Source: GH45 sp046704385 (GTDB lineage: Bacteria; Bacteroidota; Bacteroidia; Bacteroidales; SZUA-534). Taken from it: a stretch of DNA of 18,575 nucleotides. The translations under genes and the position numbers were made by a program. Shown piece after piece: positions 8,102 to 14,660 of the stretch (position 1 is the first letter of the stretch; each line of letters opens with the position of its first letter). Under the pieces are notes generated by a model. That model did not search any database and was not told where the DNA came from. It worked only from the letters and a program-made list of their open reading frames with translations. The DNA is taken from the NCBI GenBank assembly GCA_046704385.1, contig JBJKSB010000075.1, positions 1 through 18,575 on the forward strand, written 5' to 3'.

Positions 8102-9304
8102 CTAATCGGGTAATCCATAGTTATCAACCACAAAATCAATATCCTTATCACCCCGTCCGCTTAAATTCACCAGAATGGAACTTTGAGGATTTGCTTTGGC
8201 AAGTTTCATGGCATAGGCAACTGCATGAGCGCTTTCCAAGGCCGGAATAATACCTTCAAGACGGCTCAATTCGTAAAAAGCATCAATGGTTTCAGTATCG
8301 CTTATTACATCGTATTTAACCCTTTTCATATCTTTTAACATGCTATGTTCGGGACCTACTCCGGGGTAATCCAAACCGCTAGCTACCGAATATACAGGCG
8401 AAGGTTCTCCTTTTTCATCCTGAAGTACATAACATTTAAATCCATGAATTATACCAGGTTTACCCAGAGTCATTGTGGCGGCATGATCACCAAGATTTAA
8501 CGAACGACCGGCCGGTTCAACTCCATAAATTTCACACTCATCGTGCTCTAAAAATGCAGAGAATAATCCTATGGCATTACTTCCTCCACCAACACAAGCC
8601 ACAACTTTATCCGGCAGCTCACCGGTCATTTCCATGAATTGTTCCTTGGCTTCAATTCCTACTACCCGCTGAAACTCTCGTACCATCATGGGGAATGGAT
8701 GTGGTCCAACCACGGAGCCAATTGCATAAATAGTATTTACCGGATCTTTCAGGTATGATTCAAATGCTGAATCCACCGCTTCCTTTAAGGTTTTCAATCC
8801 GTGTGAAACCGGAACTACTTCGGCTCCAAGAATTTTCATCCTGACTACATTGGGATGCTCCTTGGCAATATCAACTTCACCCATGTGAATTTCGCACTCA
8901 AGCCCAAAATAAGCTGCAGCTGTTGCCAACGCAACACCATGCTGACCGGCTCCGGTTTCGGCAATCAATCGTTTTTTTCCTAGATGTTTTGCCAAAAGTG
9001 CCTCACCCATACAGTGATTTAATTTGTGCGCTCCTGAATGGTTCAGGTCTTCACGCTTTAAATAAATTCTACCTCCATATTTCTCCGAAAGCCTGTTGCA
9101 ATAATATACCGGTGTAGGTCGGCCCTGAAAATGTTTTCGAATACTGCGCAGTTCAGATATAAAACTATGCGACTTGCTAACGGCATGGTACGCATCCGCT
9201 ATTTTCTTCATCTCAACTTCCAGTGCAGGTGGAATGAATGCCCCTCCATACTCTTTAAAATAGCCTTCGGCATTAGGATAGGTCTTAAAATAATTTTCAG
9301 CCAT
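8102..9304 (-). CDS. trpB: Tryptophan synthase beta chain, stand-alone
   Basis: The 400-residue protein is a fold type II PLP enzyme that condenses indole with L-serine to tryptophan. It shows GRPTPVYYCNRLS, then KREDLNHSGAHKLN with the PLP lysine K94, the catalytic glutamate E116 in AETGAGQHG, the phosphate-binding GGGSNA (239-244), SGLDYPGVGPEHS and a C-terminal SGRGDKD. The length fits TrpB1-type beta chains (about 390-410). Unusual details are HSGAHKL where most beta chains have HTGAHKI, and DIAKEHPNV in the segment that is commonly DIERQALNV. No trpA or any other trp gene lies nearby: the neighbours are a sensor gene (convergent) and a GlmU-like gene (divergent). It may act as an indole-salvage enzyme or a second copy; whether trpA exists elsewhere cannot be seen. 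The ATG complement is at 9302-9304. Confidence 0.93.
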   Translation of the reverse strand: MAENYFKTYPNAEGYFKEYGGAFIPPALEVEMKKIADAYHAVSKSHSFISELRSIRKHFQGRPTPVYYCNRLSEKYGGRIYLKREDLNHSGAHKLNHCMGEALLAKHLGKKRLIAETGAGQHGVALATAAAYFGLECEIHMGEVDIAKEHPNVVRMKILGAEVVPVSHGLKTLKEAVDSAFESYLKDPVNTIYAIGSVVGPHPFPMMVREFQRVVGIEAKEQFMEMTGELPDKVVACVGGGSNAIGLFSAFLEHDECEIYGVEPAGRSLNLGDHAATMTLGKPGIIHGFKCYVLQDEKGEPSPVYSVASGLDYPGVGPEHSMLKDMKRVKYDVISDTETIDAFYELSRLEGIIPALESAHAVAYAMKLAKANPQSSILVNLSGRGDKDIDFVVDNYGLPD

Positions 9305-9421
9305 ATTATAAATTGTTTGATTTAGGATACTAAAAATAACAATAATAATTAAAAAGGCTGAGCATGATGGCTATTTTAACAACTTCGAATAATTCCTATT
9401 TCCAAATCCGGTAGTCCCATC

Positions 9422-9466
9422 ACGATTTAGGGTATAGTTTGATTTAAAAAATCCAACTAAAATCGT
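9422..9466. promoter_or_regulatory. Long imperfect hairpin in the trpB / GlmU-like divergent spacer
   Basis: ACGATTT (9422-9428) pairs with AAATCGT (9460-9466). Inside, TAGTTTGATTT (9435-9445) pairs with AAATCCAACTA (9449-9459) with one T-C mismatch around an AAA loop; 9429-9434 is bulged. The element lies in a 257-nt spacer between two divergent genes, about 118 nt upstream of trpB and 96 nt upstream of the GlmU-like gene. It could be an operator or part of a 5' leader. Elsewhere in the spacer, TATTTTG at 9524-9530 is one base short of the TAnnTTTG promoter element for the plus-strand gene. Confidence 0.4.
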
Positions 9467-9561
9467 AAGCTTCAAAAAAATAAATTTTGACTAACTTTTG
9501 ATTAGTTTTTAAATTAATATTTCTATTTTGCCACCCTAAGAAAACTAAACAACAAGTAAAA

Positions 9562-10755
9562 ATGAATTACATATTATTCGACGATAAAACCTGGGATCAA
9601 CTTCTTCCACTGACATTTACAAGGCCGGTTGCGGAGATCAGATTGGGCATACTTACGATAAAAAGCAAGTGGGAAAAATACCTTGAGTCGCAGTGCTCCT
9701 ACTTTACTCGGGAACATCTGCAAGCCAAATTTCCTGCTGAAATTGATGATGACAATCTATTTATAAACAGTTCACTGATTCCAACCGCCGAACTATTATC
9801 GGAAATTGAAACGCTTGAACCGGGCCAGGTTTTAAAATGTGAAGATTTGGTTTGTGCACTTAGGATTGATAAAACCGCTGCGCTGAATTTTGACCTGGAG
9901 AATTGCTGTAAAGGAAGTACCATACAGACTATCTCCGATTGCATCCGGGTGAGCCACTTATGGGATATTTTTACCATGAACGGTGAGGGAATTGACCTTG
10001 ATTTTAAATTGCTTACCAAAGGCCGCAAATCACAACCTGTAAGCAAAACAAACACGGTTCTTGGAAATAATGATATTTTTATTGAGCGTGGCGCAACGGT
10101 TGAATGCAGTACCTTAAATGCAACTAACGGACCCATTTATATTGGGAAAAATGCTGAGATTATGGAAAACTCGGCAATCAGGGGACCTTTTGCATTATGC
10201 AGCCACAGTACAGTTAAAATGGGTGCTAAAATATACGGACCCACTACTATTGGCCCTCACTCAAAGGTCGGCGGTGAATTGAATAATGTGGTAATATTCG
10301 GTTATTCAAACAAAGCCCACGATGGATTTTTAGGTAACGCTGTTATCGGTGAATGGTGCAATTTGGGTGCCGATACCAACAACTCAAATTTAAAAAACAA
10401 CTATGCCGAAGTAAAACTTTGGAGTTATAATGATAACCGTTTTGTTAAAACCGGGCTACAGTTTTGCGGGCTGATTATGGGCGACCATTCAAAATGCGGC
10501 ATCAATACCATGTTCAATACCGGTACTGTGGTGGGTGTTTCTGCAAATATTTTTGGCGACGGGTTCCCGCGTAACTTCATTCCATCATTTGCCTGGGGTG
10601 GTTCGCATGGATTTACCGAAACCAAACCCGAAAAAGCTTTTGAGGTTGCCGGACTGGTTATGCAACGCCGCGATATAGCCTTTGATGATACCGAAAAAAA
10701 ATTGCTGGAAGATGTGTTTAACATGACAGCCAAATACCGGGAAAGTTTTAATTAG
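9562..10755 (+). CDS. GlmU-like sugar nucleotidyltransferase / acyltransferase
   Basis: The 397-residue protein begins MNYILFDDKTWDQLLPLTFT followed by RPVAEIRLGI, the signature of the alternative GlmU family of Bacteroidota (N-terminal NTP-transferase-like domain, about residues 1-150). From ~165 to ~345 it is a left-handed beta helix of hexapeptide repeats (PIYIGKNAEI, AKIYGPTTIGPHSKV, NAVIGEWCNLGADTNNSN). The candidate acetyltransferase histidine is H253 in SNKAHDGFLG, matching the position of the active-site His in GlmU. The likely role is making UDP-N-acetylglucosamine or a related activated sugar for peptidoglycan and lipopolysaccharide in the cytoplasm, but the true substrate cannot be read from the sequence. 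It starts at an ATG with no strong Shine-Dalgarno. It stands alone, followed by the 21-nt repeat array. Confidence 0.88.
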   Translation: MNYILFDDKTWDQLLPLTFTRPVAEIRLGILTIKSKWEKYLESQCSYFTREHLQAKFPAEIDDDNLFINSSLIPTAELLSEIETLEPGQVLKCEDLVCALRIDKTAALNFDLENCCKGSTIQTISDCIRVSHLWDIFTMNGEGIDLDFKLLTKGRKSQPVSKTNTVLGNNDIFIERGATVECSTLNATNGPIYIGKNAEIMENSAIRGPFALCSHSTVKMGAKIYGPTTIGPHSKVGGELNNVVIFGYSNKAHDGFLGNAVIGEWCNLGADTNNSNLKNNYAEVKLWSYNDNRFVKTGLQFCGLIMGDHSKCGINTMFNTGTVVGVSANIFGDGFPRNFIPSFAWGGSHGFTETKPEKAFEVAGLVMQRRDIAFDDTEKKLLEDVFNMTAKYRESFN

Positions 10756-10769
10756 AGCCTTTTATCCAT

Positions 10770-11021
10770 GGAATATTCTTGCTGCAACATGTCAGGACGA
10801 TACTTCCCCGGGGAATATTCATACTGCGGTACAGCCGAACAATGTAGCACCATCTCCGAACGACATAGCGGTATCGCTGAATGATTCAGACGTATCGCTG
10901 AACGACATAGCGCTATCTCTAAACGATGTAGCGATACCTCCGAAGCATAATTCCCTTAGGAATATTTAATCAGCGATAGGTCAGATCGGTGCAGCGATAA
11001 CCCCTGCTGTTGCACAAGTCC
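10770..11021. repeat. Degenerate 21-nt tandem repeat array, 12 rows in strict phase
   Basis: Cut every 21 nt from 10770, the sequence forms twelve aligned rows with no insertion or deletion. GGAATATT heads rows 1, 3 and 10 (10770, 10812, 10959; offsets 42 and 147, both multiples of 21). The best-conserved rows (5-8, 10854-10937) have the core GAACGACATAGCG followed by nTAT. Many rows contain AGCG/CGCT half-palindromes, and 10804-10815 is a perfect palindrome (TTCCCCGGGGAA). GC content is visibly higher than in the other spacers. On the minus strand the row-aligned frame is open from 10955 to the TAA at 10752-10754, which overlaps the GlmU-like stop codon, giving heptads like IALCRSA and IPLCRSE. 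A single TAA (10956-10958) interrupts that frame. The array fills most of a 476-nt spacer; 11022-11231 holds nothing else clear. Confidence 0.85.
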
Positions 11022-11205
11022 TCTTGCGCTCCTAGTAATAAAAAAAGCTTAAATATAGTTTATGAGCCGTGACTTTCAGGAAGTTAAAAGAATAGCCTGC
11101 GGATTTTGGAATCTTTCGAGTGGTAAATAATTTTGTGGCAACTGATCAAAACAATGCTGCTGTAATTTAATCCCGATTGCTCCTGTCAAACCCGAATAAT
11201 ATTTC

Positions 11206-11213
11206 TACTTTTA
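11206..11213 (+). promoter_or_regulatory. Possible -7 promoter element for the MFS gene
   Basis: TACTTTTA matches the Bacteroidota TAnnTTTG element at all but the last base and lies 18 nt before the ATG. A TTG at 11177-11179 is 26 nt upstream, longer than the usual spacing, so the match is partial. Confidence 0.35.
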
Positions 11214-11231
11214 CGCGAAAAAATAACAGGA

Positions 11232-12431
11232 ATGTTTTCAAAATCAGGTTTACGTAAGCTTACACTGCTGTGTGCAAGCATGATGACAATGATGTCGGGC
11301 GCTATAGTTGCCCCGTCGTTACCCCAAATAAATAATGTTTTTAGTTTAACGCCCCATGCCGATATTCTGACACGTTTAATTATAACCTTACCAGCGCTTT
11401 TTATTGCAGTATTTTCACCTATTTTCGGAAAACTCAGCGATGCAATCGGCCGGAAAAAAATACTCTGGATAGCCTTATTACTATATGGACTTAGCGGTAC
11501 TTCGGGCTATTTACTGAATAATCTCTATTTTATTTTAGTTGGACGGGCCTTTCTTGGAATTTCAGTAGCCGGAATTATGACCATGGTAGTGGCGCTTATA
11601 GGTGATTATTATAAAGGACCCGAACGCAGTCATTTTATGGGTATGCAAGGAGCTTTTATGGGATTAGGCGGTGTGGTTTTTATTGCCTTTGCCGGTTGGC
11701 TGGCCGATTTTGGTTGGCATGTGCCCTTTTTGATTTATATTTTCGGGTTTATTGTTTTACCAGGTGCTTTAATTTATCTGTATGAACCTGAACAATTTAC
11801 AAAATCAGGCGCTGAAAATACAGCACCCGAAAAACCGGAAGAATACTCCAAAACACTGGTGACCATCATTTACATGATAATTTTCTTTGGCATCCTGGCA
11901 TTTTATATGATCCCGGTGCAAATACCCTATCTGTTGAAAGGATTGAAGGGAGTCAGTAATGCACAGGTGGGTATGGCTATTGCTGTTCAAAGTCTCGCAG
12001 GTTCTTTTGTAGCCATGTATTACCGGAAAATAAAACATATACTTAGTTTCTGTTCCATTTATCAGATAACTTTTGGTTTGATGGCTATTGGATATATTAT
12101 TATCGGATTTAGCCATACTTACTTGCAATACATCATAGGTCTTATTATCAGCGGTTTTGGCGTTGGATTATTAATGCCCAGCGGCAATATGTGGATAATC
12201 GAAGTTTCACCCGAAACTATCAGGGGAAAATTGGTGGGAAAAGCAAATACATCCATGTTTGTGGCCATGTTTATTTCACCGGTTATTATCCAGCCGTTAA
12301 TTAAACTATCGTCTCTTTCCGGTGCTTTTATAAGCATGGGGATTATACTCTTTATTTTGATTGCGCTGCTTTTTTATCTTAAAACGAATCAATATAAATT
12401 GACTAAAACTGTTTATTGTAAAAAAAGCTAA
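11232..12431 (+). CDS. MFS transporter, DHA1-like exporter
   Basis: The protein has 399 residues with about twelve hydrophobic segments in two halves separated by a charged loop (~187-205, AENTAPEKPEEYSK). Motif A of the major facilitator superfamily is clear at 66-76 (GKLSDAIGRKK) after TM2, and the first helix carries MSGAIVAPSLPQI, typical of drug:proton antiporters. TM5 has a glycine-rich stretch (GAFMGLGGVVF) in the motif C position. It is expected in the inner membrane, exporting a small molecule in exchange for protons; the substrate is unknown. The pentapeptide-repeat gene starts 11 nt after its stop, so the two are probably one transcript. The ATG at 11232 is the natural start just ahead of TM1. 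Confidence 0.9.
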   Translation: MFSKSGLRKLTLLCASMMTMMSGAIVAPSLPQINNVFSLTPHADILTRLIITLPALFIAVFSPIFGKLSDAIGRKKILWIALLLYGLSGTSGYLLNNLYFILVGRAFLGISVAGIMTMVVALIGDYYKGPERSHFMGMQGAFMGLGGVVFIAFAGWLADFGWHVPFLIYIFGFIVLPGALIYLYEPEQFTKSGAENTAPEKPEEYSKTLVTIIYMIIFFGILAFYMIPVQIPYLLKGLKGVSNAQVGMAIAVQSLAGSFVAMYYRKIKHILSFCSIYQITFGLMAIGYIIIGFSHTYLQYIIGLIISGFGVGLLMPSGNMWIIEVSPETIRGKLVGKANTSMFVAMFISPVIIQPLIKLSSLSGAFISMGIILFILIALLFYLKTNQYKLTKTVYCKKS

Positions 12432-12442
12432 ATAACTTCGCC

Positions 12443-13009
12443 ATGATTCAAACCGTTCAAAAAGTTGAAAATCATGATTTTTCGTTACATGGATTTGAAG
12501 ACGAAAATTCCTTTGAAAATGTTCATTTTGCAGGCTGTAACTTCCATGAGGCTGAGGCTTCCAATATCGATTTTATTGATTGTGTATTTGAGGATTGTAA
12601 CCTGTCATTATTAGGTACAATGAATACCGGTTTTAAAAACGTTGAATTTAAAAACTGCAAACTCACCGGGGTCGATTTCAGCAACTGCAATAAATTTCTG
12701 TTGCAGGTGTCCTTTACAAAATGCGACCTGACCCTGACCAATTTTGAAAAACTAAAACTCAACGAAACACAATTTATTCAGTGTGAATTGAATGAAGCCT
12801 TTTTTGCTGAAACCAATCTTGAGAAAGCTGCTTTTACTGAATGTAACCTGGATGGTGCCATCTTTAATTTTACAAACCTTAAAAGTGCCGATTTTTCCAC
12901 ATCAAATAATTATATTATAAATCCTCAGGAGAATAAAATTAAAAACGCCCGTTTTTCATTGGATGGGCTGCCCGGTCTGTTATCCGATTTTGATATTGAA
13001 ATTGTATAA
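12443..13009 (+). CDS. Pentapeptide-repeat protein, Qnr/McbG-like fold
   Basis: The 188-residue protein has repeated five-residue units with F or L at the centre and C/A/N two residues earlier: FENVHFAGCNF, NIDFIDCVFEDCNL, FKNVEFKNCKLTGVDFSNCN, ETQFIQCELNEAFFAETNLE and AAFTECNLDGAIFNFTNLKS. These form a right-handed quadrilateral beta helix. The N-terminus (~1-25) and C-terminal ~30 residues are outside the repeats. Proteins of this type include Qnr and McbG, which mimic DNA and protect gyrase; those are usually 185-220 residues, so length fits. The repeats are interrupted around residues 72-90 (KFLLQVSF), where Qnr proteins also carry loops. Linkage to the exporter suggests a toxin or antibiotic self-protection role, but pentapeptide proteins have many functions and this is inference. 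Confidence 0.85.
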   Translation: MIQTVQKVENHDFSLHGFEDENSFENVHFAGCNFHEAEASNIDFIDCVFEDCNLSLLGTMNTGFKNVEFKNCKLTGVDFSNCNKFLLQVSFTKCDLTLTNFEKLKLNETQFIQCELNEAFFAETNLEKAAFTECNLDGAIFNFTNLKSADFSTSNNYIINPQENKIKNARFSLDGLPGLLSDFDIEIV

Positions 13010-13097
13010 ACTTCAAAATATATACTTTTAATTTATAAGAAAACATTGCATAATATTTAATATTTCATGTTTTAATGTAGTTTTTCATTAATTTATA

Positions 13098-13128
13098 TTT
13101 GGATTGTCAGGAAAACTATATATTTTTG
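13098..13128 (+). promoter_or_regulatory. Consensus Bacteroidota promoter for the lysine operon leader
   Basis: TTTG at 13098-13101 and TATTTTTG at 13121-13128 match the -33/-7 consensus TTTG-n19-TAnnTTTG exactly, with 19 nt between. Transcription should start around 13132-13137, a few bases before the leader ATG at 13139. It is the best promoter match seen in the window. Confidence 0.7.
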
Positions 13129-13138
13129 ACGGCAAATT

Positions 13139-13213
13139 ATGAGTACAGGATTAAAATATAAAGCAGTGATTAAACAGGTAATAAAATCTGTTTACAAGAA
13201 CCATATGCTTTAG
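13139..13213 (+). CDS. Putative lysine-rich leader peptide of the lysC-lysA operon
   Basis: An open frame of 24 codons runs from the ATG at 13139 to the TAG at 13211-13213. Five of 24 residues are lysine (positions 6, 8, 12, 16 and 20; four AAA and one AAG), spread evenly as in KYKAVIKQVIKSVYKNHML. It starts just downstream of the predicted transcription start. Four nucleotides after the stop begins the segment that can pair with the terminator arm. The downstream genes make lysine. It is too short for a stable enzyme and has no signal or membrane segment. The proposed role is a sensor: a ribosome stalls on its lysine codons when charged lysyl-tRNA is scarce. This is inferred from arrangement, not from homology. 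Confidence 0.6.
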   Translation: MSTGLKYKAVIKQVIKSVYKNHML

Positions 13214-13217
13214 ATTG

Positions 13218-13292
13218 ACCCTGACGCACGATTTATGAGTATAGAGAAAATAAATATTTAAGGTCAGGGTTTAAACTCTGACCTTTCTTTTT
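13218..13292 (+). promoter_or_regulatory. Candidate transcription attenuator with mutually exclusive hairpins
   Basis: ACCCTGAC at 13218-13225 is the exact reverse complement of GTCAGGGT at 13263-13270, which is also the 5' arm of the terminator at 13260-13292. The two pairings cannot coexist. A ribosome finishing the lysine-rich leader and sitting on its stop codon (13211-13213) would cover 13218-13225 and let the terminator form. A ribosome stalled at lysine codons, the last at 13196-13198, would leave it free to act as antiterminator. A second mini-frame, MSIEKINI (13235-13261), ends exactly at the terminator base and might modulate this. No convincing third segment protecting 13218-13225 was found. 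Confidence 0.6.
13260..13292 (+). terminator. Intrinsic terminator in the leader of lysC
   Basis: GGTCAGGGT (13262-13270) pairs with ACTCTGACC (13275-13283) around a TTAA loop with one G-U pair, extended by two A-U pairs at the base (13260-13261 with 13284-13285). The tract TTTCTTTTT follows (13284-13292). It is the strongest terminator in the window and ends only 24 nt before the lysC start, so it would control read-through into lysC rather than end the distant upstream gene. Confidence 0.8.
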
Positions 13293-13316
13293 AATAAACA
13301 GTAAAACTTTTGTAAA

Positions 13317-14633
13317 GTGCAGGTTTTAAAATTTGGAGGAACATCAGTAGGCAGTGCAGCCCGAATTAAAGAGGTGGCTGGTTTAATTGACGACGGTCAA
13401 CCTAAAATTGTGGTTTTATCGGCCATGTCGGGCACAACCAATGCCCTGGTTGAAATTGCCGATTATTTGTATAAAAAAAATCATGATGCAGCCATTGAAA
13501 AGATAGCACAACTCGAACAAAGGTACTATCAAACAGTGGACGAGTTATTTGAGACCGAAAAGTATAAACAGGAAGGAATCGGCCTGATTAAGAATCATAT
13601 GGAGCATATACGATCATTTACCCGCGATATGTTTACCTTGCCTGAGGAAAAAGAAGTGCTTGCACAAGGCGAACTTATTTCTACTGCACTGATGCAGTAT
13701 CATCTTAAAGAAAAAGCAGTTAAATCGAACTTAATTTCCGCACTCAACTTTATGCGTATCGATAAAGCGGGTGAACCTGATGACTTCTATATCAAAGAAA
13801 ACCTGGATCGTGAACTGAAGGCCCTTGGCGATTTTTACCTGGTGATAACCCAGGGATTTATATGCCGCAATGCCTATGGACTTATTGACAATTTGCAACG
13901 AGGTGGATCGGATTACTCCGCTTCAATAATTGGTGCTGCAGCCGATGCATCAGAAATTCAGATTTGGACCGATATTGATGGCATGCATACCAACGATCCA
14001 AGAGTGGTTGAAAATACACATGCAATTGCTGAACTTTCTTTTGACGAAGCCGCTGAGCTGGCTTACTTCGGCGCTAAAATATTACATCCAACTTGTGTGA
14101 TGCCGGCTAAACTTGCTAATATTCCGGTTCGTATTAAAAACACACTCGACCCACAAGCCAACGGAACCCTGATTAAAGCAAGTTCAAACCAGAAACGTAT
14201 TAAAGCTATTGCTGCCAAAGATGGCATTACTGCTATTAAAATTAAAAGTGGGCGTATGCTTATGGCTCATGGTTTTTTAAGAAAGGTTTTTGAGATTTTT
14301 GAAACCTATCAAACTTCTATTGATATGATTACCACATCGGAAGTAGGTGTATCGGTTACTATCGACAGCAGCAAATACCTGAATGAAATTGTGGCCGATC
14401 TGAAAAAATATGGCACTGTTGATGTTGATGAAAACCATGTAATTATTTGCGTGGTAGGCGACTTAATTGCTGAAAGCAAAGGTATTGCTGCCTCAGTTTT
14501 TAATGCGTTGCAAAACATACCACTTCGTATGATTTCATATGGTGGCAGTAACCACAACATATCAGTATTGGTAAAAGCCGAACATAAAAAACAGGCACTC
14601 ACCGATTTAAGCAAAAATCTGTTTAATGATTAA
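13317..14633 (+). CDS. lysC: Aspartate kinase (aspartokinase, class III-like)
   Basis: The 438-residue protein phosphorylates L-aspartate with ATP, the first committed step to lysine, threonine and methionine. It starts MQVLKFGGTSVGSAARIKEV, with the ATP-binding KFGGTSVG at 5-12. It then has LSAMSGTTNALVE, the aspartate-site segment QGFICRN and LQRGGSDYSASI, WTDIDGMHTNDPRVV and the EAAELAYFGAKILHP motif. Residues ~300-438 are two ACT domains; MITTSEVGVSV at 337 matches the lysine-binding region of monofunctional lysine-sensitive enzymes such as E. coli LysC, and SYGGSNHNISVLV ends the second ACT unit. Length is close to the 449 residues of E. coli LysC. The start is GTG at 13317, since an in-frame TAA lies at 13302. 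lysA follows after 27 nt. Feedback inhibition by lysine is inferred from the family. Confidence 0.95.
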   Translation: MQVLKFGGTSVGSAARIKEVAGLIDDGQPKIVVLSAMSGTTNALVEIADYLYKKNHDAAIEKIAQLEQRYYQTVDELFETEKYKQEGIGLIKNHMEHIRSFTRDMFTLPEEKEVLAQGELISTALMQYHLKEKAVKSNLISALNFMRIDKAGEPDDFYIKENLDRELKALGDFYLVITQGFICRNAYGLIDNLQRGGSDYSASIIGAAADASEIQIWTDIDGMHTNDPRVVENTHAIAELSFDEAAELAYFGAKILHPTCVMPAKLANIPVRIKNTLDPQANGTLIKASSNQKRIKAIAAKDGITAIKIKSGRMLMAHGFLRKVFEIFETYQTSIDMITTSEVGVSVTIDSSKYLNEIVADLKKYGTVDVDENHVIICVVGDLIAESKGIAASVFNALQNIPLRMISYGGSNHNISVLVKAEHKKQALTDLSKNLFND

Positions 14634-14660
14634 CTTATTCCTCGTAAAGATCACAACACA

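Noticed and set aside
9490..9506. ACTAA/TTAGT inverted repeat resembling a Trp repressor operator near trpB
   Set aside because: The arms are only 5 nt and A/T-rich, TrpR is not a typical Bacteroidota regulator, and the site lies closer to the other gene. Chance is the simpler explanation.
9699..10136. Antisense frame of 145 codons within the GlmU-like gene
   Set aside because: It lies entirely opposite a clearly conserved gene, has no recognisable domain and a low-complexity Ser-rich composition. It is a shadow frame.
10770..11021. CRISPR array
   Set aside because: The period is only 21 nt, there are no distinct spacers, rows are degenerate throughout and no cas genes are nearby.
12443..13009. 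Calling the pentapeptide protein a quinolone resistance gene (qnr)
   Set aside because: The fold is shared by many proteins, and identity to true Qnr cannot be judged by eye; only the fold-level call is supported.
13010..13316. Lysine riboswitch upstream of lysC
   Set aside because: The conserved L-box core segments are not visible and the space between the predicted transcription start and the terminator is largely taken by the leader frame. The arrangement fits attenuation better.
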